A DNA stretch of 64,000 bases from Microvirga arsenatis (GTDB lineage: Bacteria; Pseudomonadota; Alphaproteobacteria; Rhizobiales; Beijerinckiaceae), in the NCBI RefSeq assembly GCF_009910705.1, contig NZ_JAAAXJ010000009.1, positions 1 to 64,000 on the forward strand. The letters are read 5' to 3'. The position numbers were made by a program, and so were the translations under genes. The notes beneath the pieces are model-generated. The model had not been told where the DNA came from. It saw only the letters and a list, made by a program, of their open reading frames with translations, and made no database searches. Positions 44,732 to 53,632 of this stretch are shown in pieces (the stretch's first letter is position 1; each line of letters opens with the position of its first letter).

Positions 44732-45641
44732 GGCGGCGGGCGAGAAGATCGAGGGCGGCGGGCCCGTCGACGCCGAGCGCCACATGGACCGGGCTTCCGC
44801 TCCCGTCGATCGTCAGCGCTCCGGCATCGTCCCCTGCCCCGGTGTCGACGGTGAGGCGAAGCTCCTCGATGCGGAAAAGTTCGGGCGCGAGCGCGCAAAG
44901 CATCACGCAGGGATCGTGGAGCGGACGGCTCTCCCGGTTCGTCTCGGATTCGAAGTAGGATTGGATGAGCCTGGCCACCATCGCAGCGAGAGGCCCGCCG
45001 CTGGCCGACAGCGCTTCCACGAACTCCCGCGTCGCACGGACCCGCCGCGTCACATCCAGGGGAATGAGCGCGAGGGGCACATCGGAAGCCACGACGGCCG
45101 CCGCAGCTTCAGGATCGGCCCAGAGATTGAACTCCGCCCGCGGACCGACATTGCCGCGCTCGTGGATCGCGCCGCCCATGGCGATGATCCGGCCGATGCG
45201 CTTTGCCGCGTCGGGCCGCTCCAGAACGAGCCGAGCGAGGTTCGTCAGAGGTCCGAGGGCGAGCACCTCGACGCTTCCCTCAGGCCGTGCGAGCAGGAAC
45301 TCGGCCAACCATTCTAATGCATGCCGGCTCTCCCGCCCCCGCGTCGGGGCAGGCAGCGCAACGCCGCCGATGCCGTCCTCGCCATGGAGGTTCAGCGGCT
45401 CCGGTCCCGGCCGCGAGAGGGGCGCGGCGGCGCCCTGGAACACCGGAATGTCCCCGCGCCCTGCGAAGGCGAGAAGCCGGCCGGCGTTGAGCGTGGTGGT
45501 CTCGATGCCGATATTGCCCGCGACGGTGGTGATTCCGGCAATGTCGAACTCGGGCGAGGCGAGCGCGAGCAGGATGCCGATGGCGTCGTCGATGCCGGGA
45601 TCGGTATCGATGACGATCAGGCGGGGTTTTGCGTGGGGCAT
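44718..45641 (-). CDS. Inosine/uridine-preferring nucleoside hydrolase
   Basis: A 307-residue N-ribohydrolase that cleaves nucleosides to base and ribose. The calcium site is VIDTDPGIDDAIG (residues 10-22), with the four aspartates of the family. Further features are TTVAGNIGIETTT, LALGPLTNLARL, GRIIAMGGA and AEFNLWADPEAAAAV. The usual C-terminal His near residue 243 is in HDPCVMLCALAP. Which nucleoside is preferred cannot be told. It converges on the polyketide operon and is divergent from the adenine-deaminase-like gene, whose pairing suggests base salvage. Confidence 0.93.
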   Translation of the reverse strand: MPHAKPRLIVIDTDPGIDDAIGILLALASPEFDIAGITTVAGNIGIETTTLNAGRLLAFAGRGDIPVFQGAAAPLSRPGPEPLNLHGEDGIGGVALPAPTRGRESRHALEWLAEFLLARPEGSVEVLALGPLTNLARLVLERPDAAKRIGRIIAMGGAIHERGNVGPRAEFNLWADPEAAAAVVASDVPLALIPLDVTRRVRATREFVEALSASGGPLAAMVARLIQSYFESETNRESRPLHDPCVMLCALAPELFRIEELRLTVDTGAGDDAGALTIDGSGSPVHVALGVDGPAALDLLARRLMRN

Positions 45642-45721
45642 GATGCGGGTAGAACCATTGTGAATCCGTGCCGCCCGTTATCCGACAGCACTCCGCTTTT
45701 GACCATAGCCGCAGGTGCCCC

Positions 45722-47596
45722 GTGAGCCGTCCCGCCCCGCTTCCCGACGATCTTCTGGTGAACGCCGCGGACGAGGTCGCCATCCGCCAGGATCTCGTCC
45801 TCGTGGCGCTGGGCAAGCGGCCGGCAGACCTGCTCCTGCGCGTCGGGCGCCTGCTCGACGTTCACACCCGCACCTGGCTGGAGGATCAGGAGATCGCCAT
45901 CCGCGGCCGCCGGATCGCGTGGACGGGACCTGCCGGAAGCTTTCCCGGCACGGCGCTGAGGTGGGAGGAGCGCTCGACGCTCTCCGCCGTTCCCGGCTTC
46001 GGCGAAGTGCACAAGCACGTCGAAAGCTCGCATCTCACGCCGGAATACGAGGCGGCCCTCGTCCTGCCGCGGGGCAACACCTGGACCTGCGAGGCGAGCC
46101 ACGAGTTCTCGAATGTCGACGGCGCTCACAATCTCGAGTTCTGGCTGACTGCGCGCCGGCACGGCTCGCCCATGAAGATCTTTCCGCTGCCGGGATCGGC
46201 CGTTCCGCCGACGGCTTATGAATGGGGCGGCGGCTACTACGGCTACGAGGAGCAGGTGGATTTCCTTGAGCGGAGCCTCATGGTCGCCGGCCTCGACGAG
46301 GTCATGGACTGGCCTGCGGTCTGGAATCCGGACAATCCTTCGCACAAGCGCCTCTGGGGCATGATCCAGGCCACCTTCGAGAAACGGGGCGTGGTGGAGG
46401 GCCATGGCGCAGGCCTTCGCGACCTGCCCTCCATCAATGCCTTCGCCGCGGCGGGCCTCGCCTCCGACCACGAGGGCTGGACCGCCCAGGAGGTGTGGGA
46501 CAAGCTGCGCCACGGGATCTTCATCGAAATCCGGCCGCACTCCATGCCGGAGATCATCGCGGGGCTTGTCGAGCGCGGCCTCTCCGACTGGTCGCAGGTG
46601 GCCTTTGCCACCGATGACCGCAGCGCCTCGGACACGCTGCGGTTGGGCGCGACGGACCATAATGTCCGCCTCGCCATCCAGTCCGGTCTATCGCCGGAGA
46701 TCGCGATACAATGCGTGACGCTCAACCCGGCGCGCCACATGCGCCTGACGCCCTGGGTCGGCAGTCTCGCGCCGGGGCGCTTTGCCGACATCGTTCTGCT
46801 CGACGACGTCGAAACGATCTCCATCCGCGAGGTTTGGGCCGACGGACAGCCCGTCTCCAAGGGTCGGGAATATTGCGGTCCCCTGCCCTGCATCGAATGG
46901 CCGGACTGGGCCTCCAGGACCATCAACATCAAGCGTCGGATCGAGCCTAAGGATTTCGCGATCCGGGCAGAGCCCGGCCGCCGCACGATGCAAGCGGCCC
47001 TGCTGCGGCCTTTCCATTGGCACGATGACTTTATCACCATGGAACTGCCGGTCGAAAACGGCGAGGTCCAGCGCGATCCGGCCCGGAACGTCACCAAGTT
47101 CGCCATCGTCGACCGTTTCTCGGGCGAAGGAAAGATCTCGCGCATGTTCTGGCTCGGCTGCGGACCGAAGACGCCCGACACGGCAGTGGGCTGCACGGTG
47201 GCTCACGACAAGCACAACCTGTGGATCGTCGGCTCCTCGGACGAGGCCATGGCGATGGTGGCGAACCGCGTGGCGGAAATCGGCGGCGGCTGGGTTCTCG
47301 TCAGCGGCGGCAAGGTTCTGGCGGAGGTGCGCTACGAGATCGGCGGCCTGATGACCCGGCGCCCGGCGGTAGAGCTCGATGCGGAGATGCAGCATCTTTA
47401 TGAGCAGGCTGCAGGAATCGAATGGCTCTACGAGCCCACCTTCTCCCCGCGCTGGTATCCGGGCTTCCCGGAGCGGCTGCAGTTCGCGACGCTGACCTGT
47501 GCCCCATGGCGCTGGGTTCTGGTCGCGCCCTGCGAAGCCGCTCCGCAGGGCTTCGTCAATGTGGCGACCGGGCAGACGCACCCGGTCGTCTGGTGA
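45722..47596 (+). CDS. Adenine deaminase-like amidohydrolase (Cog1001 type)
   Basis: A 624-residue metal-dependent amidohydrolase related to adenine deaminase. The metal motif HxH is H97-K-H99 in GEVHKHVESSH, matching the adenine deaminase HIESS segment with an altered lead-in. FATDDRSASD near residue 300 carries the late aspartate. The C-terminal half (about 420-620) matches the adenine-deaminase C-terminal domain, with KFAIVDRFSG and TVAHDKHNLWIVGSSDEAMA. Probably deaminates a purine such as adenine or a methylated variant. GTG at 45722 with GCAGG 7 bases before is preferred; GTG at 45668 is an alternative. Divergent from the nucleoside hydrolase. Confidence 0.83.
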   Translation: MSRPAPLPDDLLVNAADEVAIRQDLVLVALGKRPADLLLRVGRLLDVHTRTWLEDQEIAIRGRRIAWTGPAGSFPGTALRWEERSTLSAVPGFGEVHKHVESSHLTPEYEAALVLPRGNTWTCEASHEFSNVDGAHNLEFWLTARRHGSPMKIFPLPGSAVPPTAYEWGGGYYGYEEQVDFLERSLMVAGLDEVMDWPAVWNPDNPSHKRLWGMIQATFEKRGVVEGHGAGLRDLPSINAFAAAGLASDHEGWTAQEVWDKLRHGIFIEIRPHSMPEIIAGLVERGLSDWSQVAFATDDRSASDTLRLGATDHNVRLAIQSGLSPEIAIQCVTLNPARHMRLTPWVGSLAPGRFADIVLLDDVETISIREVWADGQPVSKGREYCGPLPCIEWPDWASRTINIKRRIEPKDFAIRAEPGRRTMQAALLRPFHWHDDFITMELPVENGEVQRDPARNVTKFAIVDRFSGEGKISRMFWLGCGPKTPDTAVGCTVAHDKHNLWIVGSSDEAMAMVANRVAEIGGGWVLVSGGKVLAEVRYEIGGLMTRRPAVELDAEMQHLYEQAAGIEWLYEPTFSPRWYPGFPERLQFATLTCAPWRWVLVAPCEAAPQGFVNVATGQTHPVVW

Positions 47597-47599
47597 GCG

Positions 47600-48925
47600 T
47601 CAGCCGGCCGCATCGATGCGGGCCATCTCGGCCTTGAACGCAGCGGCGATCTGGCCCGCATCGCGCAGGATCTTCTTGCGCTCCAGGCTTTTCACCTCGC
47701 GCGCTCGCATGATCCAGCGGCCGCCGACCATCACGTCCTGCACGTCTACCGGCATCGCCGAGAAGACGAGCGTCGCGTAGATGTCGTAGACCGGCTGCAG
47801 GCGCGGCGCGGAGAGGTCGATGCGGATGAGATCGGCCTGCTTGCCGGGCTCGAGCGAGCCGATGCGGCTGTCGAGGCCGAGCACCTGCGCGCCTTCCAGC
47901 GTGGCCATGCGGATCACCTGGGCCGCCGGCATGGGCTTGCGGCTGTGGCCCAGGAGCTTCTGGAACATGGAGACCGGCCCGAACTGGCTGAACAGGTCCA
48001 GGGTGTTGCCGCTCATCGGGCCGTCGGTGGCGATTCCGACCTTGATGCCGGCCGCACGCATCGCCTCGATGGGCGCGATGCCGCGCCCGGCCTTGGCGTT
48101 CGAGCGCGCGTTGTGGGCGACGCGCACATCGGCTTTCGCCATGCGCTCGATCTCGAACGGATCGATGTGCAGGCAGTGGGCGGCGATCAGGCCGGGCAGC
48201 AAGAGCCCGGCCTTCTCGACGACGGCGACCGGCCGCAGGCCGTGGTTCTTGCGGCACCATTCCATTTCGCTGTCCATCTCGGCGAGATGGATCTGCACCG
48301 GCACGCCGGGATGCTCATGAGCCCAGCGGGCAACCCGGGCCATCACCTCGATATCGGTCGAGTAAGGAGCATGGGGTGCGATGGAGGGAACGATCCGGTC
48401 ATGCCCGGAGAACTCGGAGACGAGTTCCTCCACCAGGGCGAAGCCCTCGTCGATGCTCTTGTGATCCGGCGGATCGAAGGTCGCCAGCGTCTGGCCGACC
48501 ACGCCGCGCAGACCCGCCTGGTCCAGCGCCCGCCCGACCTCCGTCTCGTAATAGTACATGTCGGCGATGGTGGTGACGCCGGCCTCGATGGATTCGAGCG
48601 CGCCGAGAAGCGTGCCTACGCGCACCATCTCCGGCGTGACGAACTTGCGCTCCATGGGCAGCACGTAGCGGAACAGCCGGTCGTCCACATCCTCGCCGAG
48701 GCCGCGGAACAGGGTCATCGCCAGATGGGCGTGCGGATTGACCATGCCGGGCATGATCACGTCGCCGTCCGCATCGACGATCTCGGCTCCGTCCATGGGC
48801 GGTGGCTCGCCCGAGCCGAGCGCCCGGATCGTGCTGTCCTGGATATGGATCCACCCGCCCTCGATGACGCTCATGGCCTCGTCGATCGGCAGAATGCAGG
48901 CATTCCTGATGATGATCGAGGCCAT
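47600..48925 (-). CDS. TRZ/ATZ-type aminohydrolase (MTA/SAH deaminase-like)
   Basis: A 441-residue zinc or iron amidohydrolase. Metal and catalytic residues are visible: His65 and His67 (NPHAHL), His213 and Glu216 (IHLAE), His250 (AAHCLHI) and Asp301 (ATDGPMSGN). This pattern fits S-adenosylhomocysteine/methylthioadenosine deaminases, guanine deaminases and triazine hydrolases. The C-terminal segment IGSLEPGKQADLIRID closes the barrel. The substrate is likely an aminated purine or pyrimidine derivative. It overlaps the stop of the ABC ATPase gene by one base, so its substrate is probably brought in by that transporter. Confidence 0.85.
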   Translation of the reverse strand: MASIIIRNACILPIDEAMSVIEGGWIHIQDSTIRALGSGEPPPMDGAEIVDADGDVIMPGMVNPHAHLAMTLFRGLGEDVDDRLFRYVLPMERKFVTPEMVRVGTLLGALESIEAGVTTIADMYYYETEVGRALDQAGLRGVVGQTLATFDPPDHKSIDEGFALVEELVSEFSGHDRIVPSIAPHAPYSTDIEVMARVARWAHEHPGVPVQIHLAEMDSEMEWCRKNHGLRPVAVVEKAGLLLPGLIAAHCLHIDPFEIERMAKADVRVAHNARSNAKAGRGIAPIEAMRAAGIKVGIATDGPMSGNTLDLFSQFGPVSMFQKLLGHSRKPMPAAQVIRMATLEGAQVLGLDSRIGSLEPGKQADLIRIDLSAPRLQPVYDIYATLVFSAMPVDVQDVMVGGRWIMRAREVKSLERKKILRDAGQIAAAFKAEMARIDAAG

Positions 48926-49992
48926 CAATGCGCTCCCTCGGCGGGAAGGATGGTGCATTGCTCCGGCACCGGCACGAGCTTCACACGGGTGCCGGCCTCC
49001 AGCGGCGTCGTGAGGCTGCCGTTCGCGACGACGCGCCCGGCCGGGGTCTCGCATTGATACTGATAGGCGCGGCCGAGATAGGTCCGCAATCCGAGCTGCG
49101 CCGGCAAGCCCTCGGCGTCGGGATCGGTGGAGACCGCCAGCCCGTCGGGCCGCGTCGCCAGCAGAAAGGAGTCCGGGATCGAGCCGAAACCGGCCTGCGA
49201 CAGATGCAGGGTCATTCCCGCCGTCTCGGCGGCAACCGCCGCGCCGTCTCGCGCCGTCACCTTGAACGGAATGATGTTCTCGAACCCGACGAACCGGGCC
49301 ACGAAGGTGTTGGCGGGGCGGCGGTAGAGCACCTCCGGCCGGTCGAACTGCATGAGGCGTCCGGCATTCATGATGGCGACGCGGTCAGAGATCGAGAAAG
49401 CCTCCTCCTGGTCGTGGGTGACATAGACCGAGGTGGTGCCGTTCGCCCGCTGCAACTGGCGGATTTCCACGCGCATGTCGACCCTGAGCTTGGCATCGAG
49501 ATTCGAGAGCGGCTCGTCGAACATGAGCAGCGGAGGCTCGATGACGAGGGCTCGCGCCAGGGCCACGCGCTGCTTCTGGCCGCCCGACAGCGCTCCGGGA
49601 GAACGGTCTGCCAGGGGCGTAAGGCCGACGCGCTCCAGCATGCCCATGGCACGCTTGCGTCGCTCCGTTGAGCCGAGGCCCCGCTGCTTGAGGCCGAAGG
49701 CGACGTTGTCGAGGACGGAGAGGTGCGGGAACAGGGCGTAGTTCTGGAAGACGAGGCCGATATCGCGCTTGTGGGGCGGCAGTCGCGTCAGGTCGCGTCC
49801 GCCGAGGGTGATAGAGCCGGTGGTTGGCGACAGAAATCCGGCGATGAGGCGCAAGGTGGTGGTCTTGCCGCAGCCGCTGGCGCCGAGAAGCGAGACGAGT
49901 TCGCCCGCCTGGACCGAAAGCGAGAGGTCTTCGAGAACCTTGGTCGTCCCGTAATGGGCGGAGATCGATTGGAGATCGAGGGGCTGGGTCAC
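48925..49992 (-). CDS. PotA-type ABC transporter ATP-binding protein
   Basis: A 355-residue ATPase of the spermidine/putrescine-iron group. Walker A is GASGCGKTT (residues 37-45), the Q-loop is VFQNYALFPHLSV, the signature LSGGQKQRVALARAL and Walker B LLMFDEPLSNLDAKLR. A C-terminal TOBE-like domain (about 240-355) has FVGFENIIPF and YLGRAYQYQCETPAGR. It powers the two downstream-named permeases; by gene order the operon is binding protein, permease, permease, ATPase, deaminase. The substrate may be a nucleobase-like or polyamine compound rather than a confirmed polyamine. Confidence 0.92.
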   Translation of the reverse strand: MTQPLDLQSISAHYGTTKVLEDLSLSVQAGELVSLLGASGCGKTTTLRLIAGFLSPTTGSITLGGRDLTRLPPHKRDIGLVFQNYALFPHLSVLDNVAFGLKQRGLGSTERRKRAMGMLERVGLTPLADRSPGALSGGQKQRVALARALVIEPPLLMFDEPLSNLDAKLRVDMRVEIRQLQRANGTTSVYVTHDQEEAFSISDRVAIMNAGRLMQFDRPEVLYRRPANTFVARFVGFENIIPFKVTARDGAAVAAETAGMTLHLSQAGFGSIPDSFLLATRPDGLAVSTDPDAEGLPAQLGLRTYLGRAYQYQCETPAGRVVANGSLTTPLEAGTRVKLVPVPEQCTILPAEGAH

Positions 49993-49997
49993 GGAAC

Positions 49998-50786
49998 CTA
50001 CTTCGCGAGAAAGGTGAGGCCGAGGGTTCGCTCCACCACGGCCATGACGGCCACGGTGAGGAACATCAGGAGGACGGAAACCGACGCCACGGTGGGATCG
50101 AAGAACTGCTCCACGTGGGCCAGGATCTGAATGGGCAGGGTGCTGATGCCGGGTCCCGTCAGGAAGAGCGACACCGACACGTCGTTGAGCGAGGTGATGA
50201 AGGCGAGGATGAAGGCCGCGATCACCCCGGCCCGCACATTCGGCAGCACGATGGTGAAGAACGTCTTGACCGGGGCGCTGCCTAAACTGATCGCCGCCTC
50301 CTCGATGGAGAAGTCGAATGAGGCCAGGCTCGCGCTGATGACCCGGACCACGTATGGGAGCACCAGAAGCGTGTGGCCGATCAGAAGGGCTGCAAAGATC
50401 GGCACGCCCGCCCCGGCGGTGAGCGACTTCAGCAACGCGAAGCCGAACACGATCTCCGGCACGAGGATCGGCAGCACGAACAACGTCCCGAGCCAGTTCG
50501 GAAGCTCCACGCGGAAGCGGTTGAGGGCGTAAGCTGCCGGAATGCCGATCAGGAGTGCGATGAGCGTGCCCAGGAAGGCGATCTGCAGGCTCGTCACGAT
50601 GGTCCGCCGGAACGCGCTGATCTCGAAGATGTTTTCGAACCAGCGCAGAGAGAGGCCTTTCGGCGGGAACGTCAGATAGGTGGTGTCGCTGAGCGCCGCG
50701 CCGACCACGATCACCAGCGGAACCATCAGGAACAGATAGACCAGCGCCGCAACGCCGACGAGAATGGGATGAGGTCTGTCGGACAT
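49998..50786 (-). CDS. ABC transporter permease (PotC-like)
   Basis: A 262-residue inner-membrane permease with six hydrophobic helices. The EAA-type coupling loop reads EEAAISLGSAPVKTFFTIVLPNVRAG near residue 163. Typical features are the first helix (LVYLFLMVPLVIVVGAAL) and PILVPEIVFGFALL. It is the second permease of the polyamine-type importer. Its ATG overlaps the preceding permease stop by one base, showing coupling. Confidence 0.9.
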   Translation of the reverse strand: MSDRPHPILVGVAALVYLFLMVPLVIVVGAALSDTTYLTFPPKGLSLRWFENIFEISAFRRTIVTSLQIAFLGTLIALLIGIPAAYALNRFRVELPNWLGTLFVLPILVPEIVFGFALLKSLTAGAGVPIFAALLIGHTLLVLPYVVRVISASLASFDFSIEEAAISLGSAPVKTFFTIVLPNVRAGVIAAFILAFITSLNDVSVSLFLTGPGISTLPIQILAHVEQFFDPTVASVSVLLMFLTVAVMAVVERTLGLTFLAK

Positions 50787-51634
50787 CAGGTCGCCATGGG
50801 ATTGATGCGACGGGCGATATGGCTCATCGCGAGAACGATGGTGATGGTGATCACCGTCATGATGGCCGCAATCGTCGAAGCGCCGACCCAGTCGAAGGCC
50901 ACCATCGCCCGCTGGTGCAGCAGGGTCGCGAGAACCGTCTGGCGCTCACCGCCAAGGAGTTGAGGCGTGGCGTAGGCCGTGAAGCTGCCGGTGAAGACGA
51001 GCACGGCCCCCACGATCAGGCCGGGCACCGCCAGGGGCAGCAGCACCTGCCAGAAGGTGGCAAGCGGCGAGGCCCCGAGCGACGAGGAGGCCTGCAGCAC
51101 GTCCCTGGGAATGTTCTCGAGCACGCCGACCAGGGAGAGAACCATGAGAGGCACGAAGAGATAGACCATGCCGACGATCACCGCGCCCTGCGTGTAGAGC
51201 ATCTCGAGAGGCTCGCTGGTGACGCCGAGCGCGAGAAGCGTCTGGTTCAGGATCCCGTTGCGACCGAGGATGATGAGCCAAGCGAAGGCGCGCACCACGA
51301 CGCCGGTGAGCAGCGGGAACACGGCGGCGACGATGAGCAGGCTCTTCAGCCTCCCCGGCGCGCGCGCGACCACATAGGCGGTCATGAAGCCGAAGATCAG
51401 CGAGATGATCGTCGTCAGCGCCGCGATCTGCAGCGTCCGGAACAGGACAGTCGTGCGGAAGCCGCTGTTGAAGTAGGAGAGATAGGGAGCGAAGATCCCG
51501 CGCGGATCCATGAAGGTGCCGGCGATCACGGCTCCGATCGGCACGACGAGGAAGCCGATGACGGCGAGGGTGGCGGGCGCCGAAAGCGCCCACCCCGTTG
51601 CGCCGTCGCGGCGCCGGAAGCGTCTCGAGATCAT
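50786..51634 (-). CDS. ABC transporter permease (PotB-like)
   Basis: A 282-residue inner-membrane permease with six hydrophobic helices. An EAA-like loop, QASSSLGASPLATFWQVLLPLAVPGL, lies near residue 190. The ATG at 51634 (MISRRFRRRDG) was chosen since the upstream extension is Ser/Arg-rich with no homology, though its ribosome binding site is weak. It lies 10 bp after the binding-protein gene and overlaps the PotC-like gene by one base. Confidence 0.88.
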   Translation of the reverse strand: MISRRFRRRDGATGWALSAPATLAVIGFLVVPIGAVIAGTFMDPRGIFAPYLSYFNSGFRTTVLFRTLQIAALTTIISLIFGFMTAYVVARAPGRLKSLLIVAAVFPLLTGVVVRAFAWLIILGRNGILNQTLLALGVTSEPLEMLYTQGAVIVGMVYLFVPLMVLSLVGVLENIPRDVLQASSSLGASPLATFWQVLLPLAVPGLIVGAVLVFTGSFTAYATPQLLGGERQTVLATLLHQRAMVAFDWVGASTIAAIMTVITITIVLAMSHIARRINPMAT

Positions 51635-51644
51635 GATGGCAGGG

Positions 51645-52685
51645 CTACTTGCCGAAGACCTCGCTCCAGGCATCGAGCCAGTCGCTCTTCGCCGCGTTGA
51701 GCTTCTCGTAGTCGAGGCGCTTGAGCGACGACACCATCTTGGCCCCATAGGTCCAGCGGGCGGCCTCCTCCGGCTTCAGCTGCACCGCGGTGGCAACGGG
51801 CGCGTCCACCCCGCGCTCGGCCAGGGTCTGCTGGATCTTGGGATCGAGGATGAAGTTGATGAACTGGTGCGCCAGCTCGGGATTCGCCGCGCCCTTGGCG
51901 ATGTTCACCGTGTTGAGGGTGGCGTAATCCCCCTCCTTCAGCTCCGCCCAGCGCGCGGTCGGCACGGCGGCCTGGATCTGGGCCAGGGTGAAGTCCTGCG
52001 CCATGGCGACGGAAACCTCGCCGGTAGAGAACAGGTTCACGAGCTCCGAGCCGGTGTTATAGTTCTTCACCACATTGGGCTTGAGCTGCTCGAGCGCCTT
52101 GAAGGCCGCCTTCTCGTCCTTGTAGGGATCGACCCCTGCCTTGCTGGCGGCGACCAGAACCGTCATGGGGCCGGCCGTGGTGGTGATGCCCGGCAGGGAG
52201 ACGCGGCGCTTGAGGTCCTCGCGCCACAGGTCGTTCCAGGAGGTGATCGGGCTCGTCACCTTGGCGCTGTCATAGATGATGCCGATACGGCCGATGGTGT
52301 AGGCCGGGCCGTACTGGCCCTGGGGCGCACGGGCGAGCTCGTAGATGCCATTGAGGTTGGGGATCTTCGAACGGTCGATCGCCCGGAACAGGCCTTCCTG
52401 GATGCCGATCTGGGAGAAGCTGTCGGTCAGGTAGACCACGTCGACGCCGCTGCCGCCGCGAATCTTGATCTTGTTCAGGCGGTCGGCATTGTTGCCGGTC
52501 TCGAAGACGAGGTCGCAGCCGCATTGGGCGCGGAACGGCTTGAGGACGATCTCTTCCAGCTTGTCGCCGTTGAAGCCCCACCAGGAGATCGTGAGCGTCT
52601 TGTTCTGGGCCGTGGCGGGAGCCGCGGACAGTGCCGCCAAGACGAAGGCCATGCTCGCAACGGATTTGTACCAACGCGCTACCAT
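51645..52685 (-). CDS. ABC transporter substrate-binding protein (PotD/FbpA-like)
   Basis: A 346-residue periplasmic binding protein of the SBP_bac_8 type. Residues 1-27 are a signal peptide (MVARWYKSVASMAFVLAAL then AAPATAQ). The mature part begins KTLTISWWGFNGDKLEEIVLKPF; further features are DVVYLTDSFSQIG, APQGQYGPAYTIGRIGIIYDSAKV and LFSTGEVSVAMAQDF. GGGAG before the ATG at 52685 supports this start over 52748. It is the first gene of the operon. The ligand is probably a small cationic or nucleobase-like compound in view of the neighbouring deaminase; this is inference. Confidence 0.88.
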   Translation of the reverse strand: MVARWYKSVASMAFVLAALSAAPATAQNKTLTISWWGFNGDKLEEIVLKPFRAQCGCDLVFETGNNADRLNKIKIRGGSGVDVVYLTDSFSQIGIQEGLFRAIDRSKIPNLNGIYELARAPQGQYGPAYTIGRIGIIYDSAKVTSPITSWNDLWREDLKRRVSLPGITTTAGPMTVLVAASKAGVDPYKDEKAAFKALEQLKPNVVKNYNTGSELVNLFSTGEVSVAMAQDFTLAQIQAAVPTARWAELKEGDYATLNTVNIAKGAANPELAHQFINFILDPKIQQTLAERGVDAPVATAVQLKPEEAARWTYGAKMVSSLKRLDYEKLNAAKSDWLDAWSEVFGK

Positions 52686-52846
52686 CTCAGGATCTCCCAG
52701 GTTCCAGTATTCCAGTGACAAGGGCGCCGCCTGCCCTTCCGCCAACACGCATTAACACAAGCGTGGCCTTGAGAAAGCCCCGCTGTCCATGAGGCCCGAC
52801 CACCTTTCCGCCATTCTGCCCATAAAAGCTGCAAACAGGAACCAGC

Positions 52847-53533
52847 TTATTCAGCCGCCCAGCCCCCGGCGCTCATCCGCCTGAGACGCGGGGTTTTGAG
52901 CACCCCGACAACGCGATCCGGCCATTCCGGAGCGATGGCCGCGAGCTTTTCGCGCCAGGCATCCGTCTGAAGCATGGCGGCGCCGATGGCGACGGGCCTG
53001 ATCCCGCATGCGGCGAGGAGTTCGAGCGCGGCGGCGATGGAGCGACCGCTGCTGATCACGTCGTCCACGAGCAGGACCCGGCGGTTCTCGATCAAAGGCA
53101 GCACGCGCGGATCGAGGTAGAGGCGCTTGACCTGTTCCGGACTGGTGATCGAGGTCATGGACACCGAAAGCTCGTCCCGGTACCAGAACTTGCGCGATGT
53201 CCCGAGAGGCACGTAACGGGTCAAGCCCAGCTTCTTCGCCGTGCCGCTGGCCAGCGTGAGCCCCAGCGTCGGCAGCCCGACCACCACCTCAGGGTCGAAG
53301 GCGCGGACCTTCTCGGCCAGCGCCGTGCAGAGCGCATCCTCGACGTCAAAGCTGGCCTGGTTGACGATGAGGGATGCCAGGGCGTGCTCCCCATCGGCCA
53401 GCTCGCGGATCGGCAGGCGCAGCTGCCGCCCGTCCTCGAATTCCGCAGGATAGAAAACGCGATGCCCTTCCTTGGGCTGCCGCTCGAAGGTCGCAGGCGG
53501 ATGGATCTCCTGCCAGAAATCGTGAGGCTGCAT
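52847..53533 (-). CDS. Phosphoribosyltransferase (purine-type)
   Basis: A 228-residue type I phosphoribosyltransferase. The PRPP-binding loop VLLVDDVISSGRSI at residues 153-166 is diagnostic, and VVVGLPTLGLTLASGTAKKLGL is the preceding beta-strand and helix region. It should convert a free base plus PRPP to its nucleotide, but which base is not clear: adenine, hypoxanthine-guanine or orotate families are possible and the surrounding genes suggest a purine. It lies 161 bp upstream of the polyamine-type operon on the same strand and diverges from the M20 gene. Confidence 0.85.
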   Translation of the reverse strand: MQPHDFWQEIHPPATFERQPKEGHRVFYPAEFEDGRQLRLPIRELADGEHALASLIVNQASFDVEDALCTALAEKVRAFDPEVVVGLPTLGLTLASGTAKKLGLTRYVPLGTSRKFWYRDELSVSMTSITSPEQVKRLYLDPRVLPLIENRRVLLVDDVISSGRSIAAALELLAACGIRPVAIGAAMLQTDAWREKLAAIAPEWPDRVVGVLKTPRLRRMSAGGWAAE

Positions 53534-53632
53534 CGCTCGTCCCTGTCTGCCCGCACCGAGAAGGATGATTGTGGCCCGCCTGCCCTCGCGCTATCGACAA
53601 TGCCCGGCCGGCATATTCAGGACGACAGCACG

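Noticed and set aside
48925..52685. Plain assignment as a spermidine/putrescine transporter
   Set aside because: The family match is to the PotABCD class, but the coupled deaminase gene argues against assuming a polyamine substrate, so no pot symbols were given.
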